Below are positions 10,814-20,197 of a DNA stretch of 64,000 bases, in pieces. How positions within the stretch are numbered: position 1 is the stretch's first letter; every line of letters begins with the position of its first letter. The notes below the pieces were generated by a model. That model saw only the letters and a program-made list of their open reading frames with translations. It had not been told where the DNA came from and made no database searches. The translations under genes and the position numbers were made by a program. The stretch is from Marinifilum sp. D737 (GTDB lineage Bacteria; Bacteroidota; Bacteroidia; Bacteroidales; Marinifilaceae): contig NZ_JANQCD010000024.1 of NCBI RefSeq assembly GCF_026672275.1, positions 1 to 64,000 on the forward strand, given 5' to 3'.

Positions 10814-11869
10814 ATGAGGCATCCTTTATTACGAAATTTTTATGGAATACCAATCTATATTGGTGCGTGGATTTTATTCGTGTTGCTTCTTTTTCTAATT
10901 GGGTGGTATTTTGATGGAAATGACTTATATTCCTCCTTTGTAAACTCGTTTAGCTTCTCGTTGCCTCTATTTATTTTAGGAGCATGTGTTTGGTATGTAG
11001 TTCGTTACATTAGTATGGATGAATCCGGAATTTTGGGTTTTATACTTCATCATTTAACTGCAGGAGCGATTGTAGTTGGGATTTGGGTTTCCGCGGCATA
11101 TCAAATTCGAATTGGCTTTTTTGGTGAAGATCCAGATGGAATTAACTATTTTATACCATTACATTGGCAGGTGTTTTTTGCATTCTGTGTATACGATTAT
11201 CTAATATTGGTTTATTATCTGATAATTTATTACCGAAACTTTCAGGATAAAACCATTCAGGAATCAGAACTTAAAAACTTGGTGAAGGAAGCTGAATTAA
11301 ATGCTCTAAAATCTCAGATTAATCCTCATTTCCTGTTTAATAGCTTAAATTCGGTTAGTTCGCTTACATTGTCAAGTCCGGAGCAATCGCGGGAAATGGT
11401 TGTTAAATTGTCTACTTTCTTAAGGTATTCATTAGGACAAGATTTAAAGGAGTTAAATAGTTTATCAAACGAATTGAATAATATTCGTCTGTATCTAGAT
11501 ATTGAAAAAGTGAGGTTTGGTGAAAGATTGGTGTTGAAATTCAATTCTACCTCAGATTGTGATAATTTGAAGATCCCAAATTTAATCTTACAGCCAATTT
11601 ATGAAAATGCAATTAAGTATGGTGTTCATGAAAGTCTGGAGCCAGTAACAATTTATACCAATTGTGAATTGGTAAACCATGTACTAAAAATTACAATTAG
11701 CAATAATTTTGACCCAGAGTCCATTCCTCCAAGAGGCAATGGTATTGGATTAAGAAACATACAGGAGCGATTAAGTTTAATTTATGGAAGAAGCGATTTA
11801 ATGAAGATTGTGAAAACCGAAAATCAGTTTACCGTACATTTAGAATTCCCACAAAATATACAATCATGA
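10814..11869 (+). CDS. LytS/YehU-type sensor histidine kinase
   Basis: 351 residues: four predicted membrane helices (about 14-140), then a His_kinase domain with the phospho-acceptor His172 in QINPHFLFNSLN, followed by a HATPase region (ILQPIYENAIKYGVHE as N box, GNGIGLRNIQERL as G box). There is no extracellular sensor domain, so signal input probably comes through the membrane part and the LiaF-like partner. Its stop overlaps the start of the regulator gene by four bases (ATGA), indicating translational coupling. Confidence 0.92.
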   Translation: MRHPLLRNFYGIPIYIGAWILFVLLLFLIGWYFDGNDLYSSFVNSFSFSLPLFILGACVWYVVRYISMDESGILGFILHHLTAGAIVVGIWVSAAYQIRIGFFGEDPDGINYFIPLHWQVFFAFCVYDYLILVYYLIIYYRNFQDKTIQESELKNLVKEAELNALKSQINPHFLFNSLNSVSSLTLSSPEQSREMVVKLSTFLRYSLGQDLKELNSLSNELNNIRLYLDIEKVRFGERLVLKFNSTSDCDNLKIPNLILQPIYENAIKYGVHESLEPVTIYTNCELVNHVLKITISNNFDPESIPPRGNGIGLRNIQERLSLIYGRSDLMKIVKTENQFTVHLEFPQNIQS

Positions 11870-12612
11870 TAAAAGCAATTATTATAGATGATGAGTCCTT
11901 GGCCAGAAATTTGGTATCTACCTATTTGGATTCTGAAAAGGATATTGAAGTTATAGGAGAGTACTCGAATGGTTTTGAGGGATTAAAAGCGATTAATGAT
12001 TTACATCCGGATTTGGTGTTTTTAGATGTGCAAATGCCTAAACTAACAGGATTCGAATTGCTGGAGTTACTTGATAGACCTTGTAATATCGTATTTACTA
12101 CAGCATACAACGAATATGCAATAAAAGCATTTGAGCACAATGCCATTGACTACTTGTTGAAACCATTTTCAAAAGATAGATTTCTTACCGCATTGGATAA
12201 AGCAAAAGAGAGAATTGCGAATTCTAATGACAATCAAGATCAGATTGAAAAAATTAAATCACACAACGATGAATCTGAAGAATTAATCAATAGAGTTGTA
12301 ATCAAATCGAGAAACAAGATTGATGTAATTGCGGTTGATAAAATTAAATATTTCGAAGCACAAGATGATTATGTAATGATTTATACTGCTGATGGGCGAT
12401 ACCTGAAGCAAAAGACCATGAAATATTTTGAATCGCACTTAAATCCCAATGAGTTTTGTAGAATACACCGATCCTATTTGGTTAAAATAGATCAAATTTC
12501 ACAATTGCAACCATATGAGAAAGACAATTGGGTGCTTGTATTAAAATCAGGAGAAAGTTTAAAGGTTAGCCGTAATGGATTCAAACTTCTAAAGAAGCAA
12601 TTGGAAATTTAA
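11866..12612 (+). CDS. LytTR-family response regulator
   Basis: 248 residues: receiver domain with acidic pair Asp8/Asp9, phospho-acceptor Asp54 in FLDVQMP, Lys in LLKPF, then a linker and a LytTR DNA-binding domain (about 140-245; KIKYFEAQDDYVMIYT, FCRIHRSYLV). It pairs with the overlapping kinase gene. LytTR proteins bind imperfect direct repeats; no clear pair was seen upstream of the operon or of the receptor gene that follows. Confidence 0.93.
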   Translation: MIKAIIIDDESLARNLVSTYLDSEKDIEVIGEYSNGFEGLKAINDLHPDLVFLDVQMPKLTGFELLELLDRPCNIVFTTAYNEYAIKAFEHNAIDYLLKPFSKDRFLTALDKAKERIANSNDNQDQIEKIKSHNDESEELINRVVIKSRNKIDVIAVDKIKYFEAQDDYVMIYTADGRYLKQKTMKYFESHLNPNEFCRIHRSYLVKIDQISQLQPYEKDNWVLVLKSGESLKVSRNGFKLLKKQLEI

Positions 12613-12830
12613 TCTGAACTGGCATCGAGAAATTCGTTATTGCATAATTGTAGTAACGATTTTTTTTGCTTAAAAATTACTAAAAATAGTAAGAATTGGT
12701 ATTGGTTGTAGAATTTGTGATTTCCTAAATTTTAAGTGAAATGGTTTAAATGATGGATAAGTGGATTTATTTTTATTATAAATATTCAATATATTTTTGA
12801 AACAGTATTTCTATTTTCAACATAATCATA

Positions 12831-12838
12831 TATATTTG
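12831..12838 (+). promoter_or_regulatory. Bacteroidota -7 promoter element
   Basis: TATATTTG fits the TAnnTTTG consensus, 38 bases before the start codon of the TonB receptor. No TTTG at the expected 17-23 base distance upstream was found, so the assignment is tentative. Confidence 0.45.
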
Positions 12839-12875
12839 TATTGCCCAACTACAGTTAACTAATCTAATTACTACA

Positions 12876-15311
12876 ATGAACCTAAAATTTATTTACGCCA
12901 AGAGTGCGTTCATTATCATTTTAATGTGCATTTTCACTTCTCATGTGGCTTTTTCAAATAACCAATCAGATGAAAATGGGAGTTCTTCTTTAAAAGGGAA
13001 AATCGTTGAAAAACAATCAAGCAAACCACTCGAATTTGCCACGGTTTCTATTTATTCGTCTGGCAGTTCAAAGCTTGTAAAAGGAACAATTACAAATAAA
13101 AGAGGCGATTTTTTACTTGAACAATTAAGTGCGGGATCCTATTATTTTAAGGTTGAGTATATGGGATATACCACTTATAATAGTAATCAGTTTGATATAA
13201 AGAATGGAGAGAGTAAGATTCTTTCCAATCCTGTGAATCTTGAGCTTGAGACTAAAACAATTTCTGAAGTTAAGGTGGAAGGGAATAGAGAATTTTCCAA
13301 AGTGGAACTTGGTAAAACGGTATACAATGTTTCCAGATCTCCGGTTGCCGATGGAGGAACCATAAATGAAGTTTTAAATACCCTTCCCAGGTTAAGTGTA
13401 GATGCTGAAGGAGGAATTCAATTCAGAGGGAGTTCTGATGTTAAGATTTTGATTGATGGTAAAATCAGCGGGCTTTTGGGGATGAATCCGGCGGAAGTTT
13501 TAAATGGTATGTCTGCTCATGATGTTGATCGTGTTGAAATAATTAGTACATCTTCTGCCAGATATGATGCCACAGGAGCAGGAGGAATCATCAATATTAT
13601 CATGAAAAAAGACAGAGTAAAAGGCTTTAATGGTAGTGTTGCAGCAACGGTAGGTACCAAGGATAAAAAGTCAGGTGGTTTTAACGGTAATTATCGTACC
13701 GGAAAAGTAAACTTCTTTGGTTCTTACAATTATAAAGACGACTGGGCAGGGCGTGATTACAATGTTCAGAGAGAAATCCAGAAAGAAGATGTTCATACTC
13801 TTTTATTGGAAAATGCTGATGTTGATTTTGGAAATCGATACCACATTGGAAAAATGGGTTTGGATTACCTGATTAATGACAATAATACATTGACCTTTTC
13901 AACCAAGTACCAGGATGTTCTTCAAAATTGGAATGGGCGCTACGATTATACTCGTACAAATGTTGTTAGTAGTGCGATGCCAACCGTTGATTATAGACTT
14001 AGTGCCGTGGATTTGGATTTGCAGTCGTGGGTATACAATGCATCTTTTATGCACAAATTTGCAAAGAAAGGAGAAACTCTTTCGATAGATTTGGCTTATA
14101 CTGATAATGCTGCAGATAATTCCGGGAACTATTGGGAACACAGTTATCGTGATCTTTCCATTGAGGAAATAATTGCTAGTGAAGCTGTGACGAAGCTGTC
14201 TTCGGATTATTATAAAACCGCAAGAAAAGAGGCTGTTGCGCAGGTAGATTATGTGCTTCCTGTAGGGGATAAAGGCAAGTTTGAAACGGGTTATCTATAT
14301 CGAAATAATGAAATAGATTATAAGGTTGGTTCATTAACTGATGATTTTAATTACGAAGAAAACATCCATGGTTTGTATGCAATGTATTCTGGTTCAAAAG
14401 GAAAGTTTGCCTACGAATTAGGTCTTCGTGCTGAATATTCTGACATCAATACCAATAAAGAATTTAAGGATGATTATTTAGATCTTTTTCCAAGTGTTCA
14501 CTTGTCGTATCAGTTTTCGGATAAGAAGCAATGGCAATTGGCATATAGCCGGATGATTTATCGACCTAATTCTGGAATGTTAAATCCTTTTCAAAATCTT
14601 CGTGATCCGGAAAATCAAAGATTGGGAGTGCAGGATATTGAAGCCTACTACAATCACAATATTGAAATGTCGATGGCTTTCGATAGAGAAAAGGCCAGTT
14701 ACAAGACCACTTTGTATGTGAATTATCAAAAGAATCTGATTAATCAATACCGATTCATTGAAGATAAAACCAATAGATCCATTGTTCAATATGGTAATTT
14801 TGATTCGAAATTTTTCTCTGTACTAGAATTTGAAGGATCAACCAAGCTAAATAAATGGTGGAGTTTGAGTGGATATGTGGCAGGTATATATGAAGAAACA
14901 AAACCAGGAGAAGGATATAACTTTGGAACCCGTGATATGTGGGAGGTTACTGGAAAAGTTACTTCAGTTATGAACTTTAAAAAGTGGTTTAAACTTCAGG
15001 CAAGCTTCCGTTATCAATCGGAAATATTGGTTGCACAAGGAAAGTATCAGAACCTTTACTATGTAGATTTAGGATTGAGTAGGAAAGTATTAAAAGGAAG
15101 AGGACGTTTGTCTTTTACGGCTAATGATATATTCAATACTTTTAGATTTAAGGTTCATACTTCAGATCCTGAGTTCTATAATAAGGAAATTAAATACAGA
15201 GAAACTCAAATTGCCAAATTAAGTTTTAGATACTTTTTTGGTAAGCGATATAGAATTATGAGAGCTAAACCTAAAAAATCAGGAATGCGACATTCCGAAA
15301 ATGATATTTAA
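12876..15311 (+). CDS. TonB-dependent outer-membrane beta-barrel receptor
   Basis: 811 residues. A signal peptide (about 1-28) is followed by a carboxypeptidase-regulatory-like domain (LKGKIVEKQSSKPLEFATVSIY..., 37-120), a plug (VADGGTINEVLNTLPRL through RYDATGAGGIINIIMKK, about 150-245) and a long C-terminal barrel of the OMP_b-brl_3 type. There is no SusD partner beside it, so it is not a classical starch-utilisation pair. The substrate is unknown. It lies 263 bp downstream of the LytTR gene and may be a target of that system (inference). Confidence 0.9.
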   Translation: MNLKFIYAKSAFIIILMCIFTSHVAFSNNQSDENGSSSLKGKIVEKQSSKPLEFATVSIYSSGSSKLVKGTITNKRGDFLLEQLSAGSYYFKVEYMGYTTYNSNQFDIKNGESKILSNPVNLELETKTISEVKVEGNREFSKVELGKTVYNVSRSPVADGGTINEVLNTLPRLSVDAEGGIQFRGSSDVKILIDGKISGLLGMNPAEVLNGMSAHDVDRVEIISTSSARYDATGAGGIINIIMKKDRVKGFNGSVAATVGTKDKKSGGFNGNYRTGKVNFFGSYNYKDDWAGRDYNVQREIQKEDVHTLLLENADVDFGNRYHIGKMGLDYLINDNNTLTFSTKYQDVLQNWNGRYDYTRTNVVSSAMPTVDYRLSAVDLDLQSWVYNASFMHKFAKKGETLSIDLAYTDNAADNSGNYWEHSYRDLSIEEIIASEAVTKLSSDYYKTARKEAVAQVDYVLPVGDKGKFETGYLYRNNEIDYKVGSLTDDFNYEENIHGLYAMYSGSKGKFAYELGLRAEYSDINTNKEFKDDYLDLFPSVHLSYQFSDKKQWQLAYSRMIYRPNSGMLNPFQNLRDPENQRLGVQDIEAYYNHNIEMSMAFDREKASYKTTLYVNYQKNLINQYRFIEDKTNRSIVQYGNFDSKFFSVLEFEGSTKLNKWWSLSGYVAGIYEETKPGEGYNFGTRDMWEVTGKVTSVMNFKKWFKLQASFRYQSEILVAQGKYQNLYYVDLGLSRKVLKGRGRLSFTANDIFNTFRFKVHTSDPEFYNKEIKYRETQIAKLSFRYFFGKRYRIMRAKPKKSGMRHSENDI

Positions 15312-15329
15312 TACGATTACAATTCAATA

Positions 15330-15361
15330 AAAAAAGCTTCATCCTAAGGTGAAGCTTTTTT
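15330..15361 (+). terminator. Rho-independent terminator after the TonB receptor
   Basis: An 11-bp stem AAAAAGCTTCA/TGAAGCTTTTT around an inner CC-TAA-GG pair, ending in a T run. It could also act in reverse as the flanks are symmetric A/T runs. Confidence 0.88.
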
Positions 15362-15466
15362 TATCATTACTTTAATCAAAATTTATTTATACTCAATAAA
15401 AATAAATTTACTTTCTGCTTGACATTCAGCTCTGTCTTTCTTAATTTCTATTCTATTGGATAAATC

Positions 15467-15472
15467 GGAGGG
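15467..15472 (+). promoter_or_regulatory. Unusually strong Shine-Dalgarno sequence
   Basis: GGAGGG sits two bases before the ATG of the 1553-residue gene (GGAGGGATATG). Most genes in this window have no such site, so this gene stands out as having a canonical ribosome-binding sequence. Confidence 0.7.
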
Positions 15473-15474
15473 AT

Positions 15475-18400
15475 ATGAGCTTGAAAATTTTGGATATTAA
15501 GAAGCTGAAAAAAGCGAGAGGTAGTGAAGAAAATAATAAACCTAAGTCAAAAAGTAGAAGAAATTTTCTGAGAGGTTTGGGATTTGGATTTCTTGCATTT
15601 CAACCTTCATTAGAGGCTTTGGGAAAGGCTCTTGGTAATGATATTCAATATAGAAAGAGGGGAAAAACCATTGCTTTTTACTCTGAGGAAGGAAATTCAT
15701 GGAATATCAATTTGAATTCTTTTGATGGTAATCCAAAATTGATTTTTCGTAAAAAACAGGAAGATTATCATCTAATTCTGCGAAATGCTTTTTATCCGGG
15801 AACTGCTTTGCCAATAGATTTTAAAGCCGTTCTTTACAATGATTTATCCTGGAGAATAAAAATCACTTTTACCAAGCTGGATATATCGAAAGATCTTAAT
15901 CTGGCAGATTGGATTAATGGAACTATCGAAATTAACTCATTAATTTATCTGCATGAAAGAATAGAATTGAATAATTGGTATTCTTTGGATATTGAAGATC
16001 ATTATCATTTTATCATTGATAAGTTTTGGAAAATAACTTTACGCGGAAAAAATCTGGCAAATTACAAATTCAATGATGTTTTTGGAACTGCTGAACAAAT
16101 TTGTTTAAGCATTCCGGTTGAAGAAGATCTTAGGTATTTTAATTCCAATTTTGAACCAAAACTAAAATTGAGTATCACAACTCAAAATGTAGAAGCATTT
16201 CTATCAAATTGGAAATTTAGTAATGGTTCAGAATTGAATAGCTGTAGTGAGGTACTGCATCAGGTTAAAATATTAAAATCTGAGAGGCTTTCAGGGAGGT
16301 GTTCGTCGGTAGTATTGGTTGATGAAAAGGATGTTAAGGAGGCAAATGGCTTTTTATTTCATAAGAGAATTAATGATGATCTGGAAGAATCGCTTAAACT
16401 TTATCGTTCCCAACTTGCAATTGAGCTAAATCAGCAATCAGAATACTTGTTTTTCATTGCCAGTATTGCAAATAATGGTATTTGGGCAAATTTTTCCGAG
16501 GCTTCTTATCAACTGATTAATTCAAATGAGAAAGCTGCATTTGAAATGCATGGTACCAATGGTAGAATAAATTCTGTAAATGGTTTGGCTCATATAGTTG
16601 CTACCAAATACCTCTTACCGGATGCCATTAGTTTGGCAGTTGAGTATCCGGAGAAGCCAGTTATTGAAATTGCATATCAGGATCAGAAATTGCAATCGAA
16701 AAAGAAGCTTGTTATTGATTCCCGATTGGGAAAGATTAAAATTAAAGAGAAGGAAATTATAAGATTGAGTGTGCTTAGACCTGAGGATATGTTATTTCTT
16801 CAGTTTGAGTTCTACAATTTCAAATACATAAAAAAAGATCAACAAAGCTATTTAGAAATTAACAATACGAAGAAGCCGGCAACTATGGTAGTTGTGTTTC
16901 CTCCTCAACATACATTGGAGCAAGCCTTTTGGGAAAACAATTCATTGCCAGGAGGTGAGGGGAATGAAAATGTAATTCTACCTGCTAAATACATTCGTAG
17001 TGGAAAAAGCAGATTGGTGTATTCGGTTCCTTCCAGTTTTAAGGGAATGCCAATTATTATGGAGGAATTGTTAAACTGGTCACGTTTTAAGTTGAGGGTA
17101 AATTATCGTGCCAGGGTATTGGAGCCAGTTAAAGTAGTAATTAATAAATTTCAGAATCTTGGTTCTTTTATCAATAAGAAAAGTACTAGCAAACCAAAAA
17201 CGATTAGCAAACAGAGCTTAAACATTGCGAAATATTCAAAGAATCGTTTAAGTAGCAGATCTCTTTATAATAAAGATCAGTTATCGAAAAACTTACCTGC
17301 TGAAGCAAGTGGACAGCTGTATGCAAAGATCAACTATGCAGCATTAAAAGCCAATTTGTTGGAGATGAGAAAACCGAACCTACTGGAAACCTCTATTGAG
17401 GCGCCAACCAGACTATTCATTTCGCCCAATCAATTTGCTGGTTTTGCTCATCAGCAGAGGATTCATTTAAAGGATCATAAAGAAATCCCAAAAGGAAATA
17501 TTCAGAATCTACAATTCAATAATCCATTAATAACCAATAAAGGGGAGTTGTCGGAACTGTGGCATTCACGCATGGGTGTGCGCTTAAAAAATGGGGAGAT
17601 TGATGAAGATGGAATGGAAGGATTTAGAAGCATTCGTGCACTTTGGGCCAGGGATGCATTCAAAAAATTAACTCCTAAGCCACAAAGAAATAAGCCGTTT
17701 CGAACAGCCTTAGATGGAAGAGATCGACACAATATCGTTCATCAAACTTCGAATTTTACAATCAAGTCTTACATGCCAAGAGCTGTGCAGGCCAAACGAT
17801 TTATGATGTCATCCTTAGGCGCATGGATTGATTTTAATGCAAACTTTAATTACCCGGATTTTCATGCACAACCTGATTTGGAGCTTTTGGAATGGGAACA
17901 CCTATCAACTTTAGGTAGGGATCATTATGTAAAAGTAGTTGAAGCAGGATTCCTGTTTCCATTTGGACATACAGCTGCATTGGTAAAGGTTACCGAGAGA
18001 AAACCAGATAAGGCAACACGAGCAGCTGTGAATCGCCAAAGAATGTACATTGTGATTCTTGAGCCTGTTGTATATTATGAGATGAGGGATCAACAAAATG
18101 GGTTTATTCCGTTTCCTTTCCAAACCGTTGAGTTACCAGCTACACGCACACCAGATTTGGATGCGCCTGTTGATTTGGTGAATATGGGTGGGGATTACAA
18201 CTTCTTGATTCGAAGTGGTGGTACGGATTTAATTTTTGATTTACTATTGGTTGATCAGGAAGGGCGAGAACAGAAAATTAAATTGCCATTGATATTTATA
18301 GGCAAGTCGGCTGCTTATAATGAAACCAAATCAGAGCAATTGGTAGATGTATACAACGCTGAGATGAATCGATTCAAGGCCGATTTCAACTTGCAAAAGG

Positions 18401-20136
18401 TGGCCTATTCTCCTTCATTGATAGAAGATGATACAACATTTGAGACAAGAGGAATCGATTTTGGAGCTTTGTCTCTTGAAAATAAAGCAGCTACAGTGCT
18501 GAAGTTTCATCCTAAGGTGAAGACTGCTTCGGTTAAGGTGAAGGCAATAGAAGAATTAACTGGAAATCCTGATCTTGTGAATATTGAGTTGCAAGATGAT
18601 GAAAATGCAGCCAAAGTATTTGCCAAGCTTTTGGACAATTTAAAAGCCGATTTTTCAAGTGGATCAGATAAGTCCGGTGGATTTATGAGTCCCAATACAC
18701 AGGTTACCTCCCTTTCGAAGTTGAAAGGACCTTTGGGAGGAGCAGTGGATCAATTGCAAAATTTGGAATTCGATCCGGCAGAATTTTTTGCCTCTTCGGG
18801 TGATATGCCTGTTGCCAAGCTGTTTGGTGTGGTGTCCATTTTCGATTTACTATTGGGCAATTTGAACTTTGGGGATCAAGGAAATCAACAGTCTGAAGCC
18901 TTAAGTGGAATCAGTCAGCAAATGGAATCCCTAAAGGAAGATATTCTGGAACAACAAGCCATTTTGGAAACCGCGGCTGAGGATGCCCAGGCAGCGATTG
19001 AACAGGAGATTCAGAATTTGAGAAATCAATTGGAGTCGAAAGTCAATGAATTGGAACAGCAATTGACCAGTCAGATTCCTCGAATCCCAAATTTTAATGC
19101 ATACAAAACCGATAAGGCATTTGTGGTAGAATATCGTTGGATACCGGAAATGGAAGCCAGTAAGTCTTTATTTGGAGGATTTCTAACGGTAAATGTTCAA
19201 AAACCAAGTGAAGCATTGCAAGTGTTAAGTAAGCTAAGTAGGCCTTTCGATACTTCACAAAAAACACAGTTTGGTGTAAATGCATCTTTCACTGATTTTT
19301 CTATTGAGATCAAAGAATTGATTCGGGTTAGTTTTAAATCTCTGAAGTTTGGAGGAGGATCGGGTAAGAAAGCTGATGTGAAAGTGGAAATGGCGGAAGA
19401 CGATTCAATTCTCTTCCTTGGGCCATTGAGTTTTGTAAATCAATTGCAGAATTTGATTCCTTCCAATGGATTTGCTGATGGACCATATATGAAACTATCA
19501 CCTGCAGGAGTTAAAGCTGGCTTCGATTTGGCTATACCGAGTGTAGAGGTCGGTGTTTGTACCATTGCAAATATGACACTGGGAGCTGGAGTTCATCTGC
19601 CATTTACAGGAGCTCCACTTACCCTTTCCTTTAATTTCTGTAAGCGTGAATCACCATTCCTATTAACGGTTTCTGCATTTGGTGGTGGAGGTTATTTCTT
19701 GATGAAAACCAGCGTAAAAGGATTTGTTGGAATGGAGGCGGCTTTCGAGTTTGGTGCAGCCTTATCCATGAATTTTGGAGTAGCAAGTGGAGGTGTATCT
19801 GTAATGGGAGGTTTCTATTTCAGTATGGAAATCGTGGATGATCATACCGAAACCATACTAACAGGTTACATCCGTTTTAACGGATATTTATCGATACTTG
19901 GAATCATAAGTCTTTCCTTGGAAATTTATTTGGCTTTTGTCGCCATGTTCCAGAATGGAAAGGTTGAAAAATTATATGGTGAAGCCATTGTAAAAGTGAA
20001 GGTTGAAGTGTTATTCTTCAGCAAAACTGTGACTTTAACAGCTCGAAGAGAATTAAAGGGAGCCGATGCAGACCCAACCTTCCAAATGATTATGGAAGAA
20101 AACGATTGGCTGGAATATTGCCAGGCTTACGCTTAA
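15475..20136 (+). CDS. Giant protein of unknown function with Tat-like leader (1553 aa)
   Basis: Not assigned to a named family. Residues 27-32 read SRRNFL, followed by a hydrophobic Gly-rich stretch (GLGFGFLAF), which fits a twin-arginine signal after a 26-residue basic extension. Other visible parts: a block near 812-832 (GRDHYVKVVEAGFLFPFGH) with the look of a strongly conserved core, a Lys/Arg-rich segment near 565-600, a coiled coil at about 1142-1202 (QQMESLKEDILEQQAILE...), and a C-terminal region (about 1350-1515) of alternating hydrophobic and Gly-rich strands resembling a beta-rich membrane-active or barrel-like domain. There are few Cys. It is followed 58 bp later by another giant gene in the same direction, likely its partner. 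Export to the periplasm or surface is inference. Confidence 0.85.
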   Translation: MSLKILDIKKLKKARGSEENNKPKSKSRRNFLRGLGFGFLAFQPSLEALGKALGNDIQYRKRGKTIAFYSEEGNSWNINLNSFDGNPKLIFRKKQEDYHLILRNAFYPGTALPIDFKAVLYNDLSWRIKITFTKLDISKDLNLADWINGTIEINSLIYLHERIELNNWYSLDIEDHYHFIIDKFWKITLRGKNLANYKFNDVFGTAEQICLSIPVEEDLRYFNSNFEPKLKLSITTQNVEAFLSNWKFSNGSELNSCSEVLHQVKILKSERLSGRCSSVVLVDEKDVKEANGFLFHKRINDDLEESLKLYRSQLAIELNQQSEYLFFIASIANNGIWANFSEASYQLINSNEKAAFEMHGTNGRINSVNGLAHIVATKYLLPDAISLAVEYPEKPVIEIAYQDQKLQSKKKLVIDSRLGKIKIKEKEIIRLSVLRPEDMLFLQFEFYNFKYIKKDQQSYLEINNTKKPATMVVVFPPQHTLEQAFWENNSLPGGEGNENVILPAKYIRSGKSRLVYSVPSSFKGMPIIMEELLNWSRFKLRVNYRARVLEPVKVVINKFQNLGSFINKKSTSKPKTISKQSLNIAKYSKNRLSSRSLYNKDQLSKNLPAEASGQLYAKINYAALKANLLEMRKPNLLETSIEAPTRLFISPNQFAGFAHQQRIHLKDHKEIPKGNIQNLQFNNPLITNKGELSELWHSRMGVRLKNGEIDEDGMEGFRSIRALWARDAFKKLTPKPQRNKPFRTALDGRDRHNIVHQTSNFTIKSYMPRAVQAKRFMMSSLGAWIDFNANFNYPDFHAQPDLELLEWEHLSTLGRDHYVKVVEAGFLFPFGHTAALVKVTERKPDKATRAAVNRQRMYIVILEPVVYYEMRDQQNGFIPFPFQTVELPATRTPDLDAPVDLVNMGGDYNFLIRSGGTDLIFDLLLVDQEGREQKIKLPLIFIGKSAAYNETKSEQLVDVYNAEMNRFKADFNLQKVAYSPSLIEDDTTFETRGIDFGALSLENKAATVLKFHPKVKTASVKVKAIEELTGNPDLVNIELQDDENAAKVFAKLLDNLKADFSSGSDKSGGFMSPNTQVTSLSKLKGPLGGAVDQLQNLEFDPAEFFASSGDMPVAKLFGVVSIFDLLLGNLNFGDQGNQQSEALSGISQQMESLKEDILEQQAILETAAEDAQAAIEQEIQNLRNQLESKVNELEQQLTSQIPRIPNFNAYKTDKAFVVEYRWIPEMEASKSLFGGFLTVNVQKPSEALQVLSKLSRPFDTSQKTQFGVNASFTDFSIEIKELIRVSFKSLKFGGGSGKKADVKVEMAEDDSILFLGPLSFVNQLQNLIPSNGFADGPYMKLSPAGVKAGFDLAIPSVEVGVCTIANMTLGAGVHLPFTGAPLTLSFNFCKRESPFLLTVSAFGGGGYFLMKTSVKGFVGMEAAFEFGAALSMNFGVASGGVSVMGGFYFSMEIVDDHTETILTGYIRFNGYLSILGIISLSLEIYLAFVAMFQNGKVEKLYGEAIVKVKVEVLFFSKTVTLTARRELKGADADPTFQMIMEENDWLEYCQAYA

Positions 20137-20197
20137 ACAATTAGCAATGAACAATTAGCAATGAACAATTAGCAATGAACAATTAACTTAAGCAATG
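20136..20197 (+). repeat. Tandem 14-bp repeat AACAATTAGCAATG (3 perfect + 1 interrupted)
   Basis: Copies lie at 20136-20149, 20150-20163 and 20164-20177; a fourth at 20178-20197 carries a 6-base insertion. The first copy starts on the last base of the upstream stop codon and the final ATG of the fourth copy is the start codon of the next gene. Confidence 0.9.
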
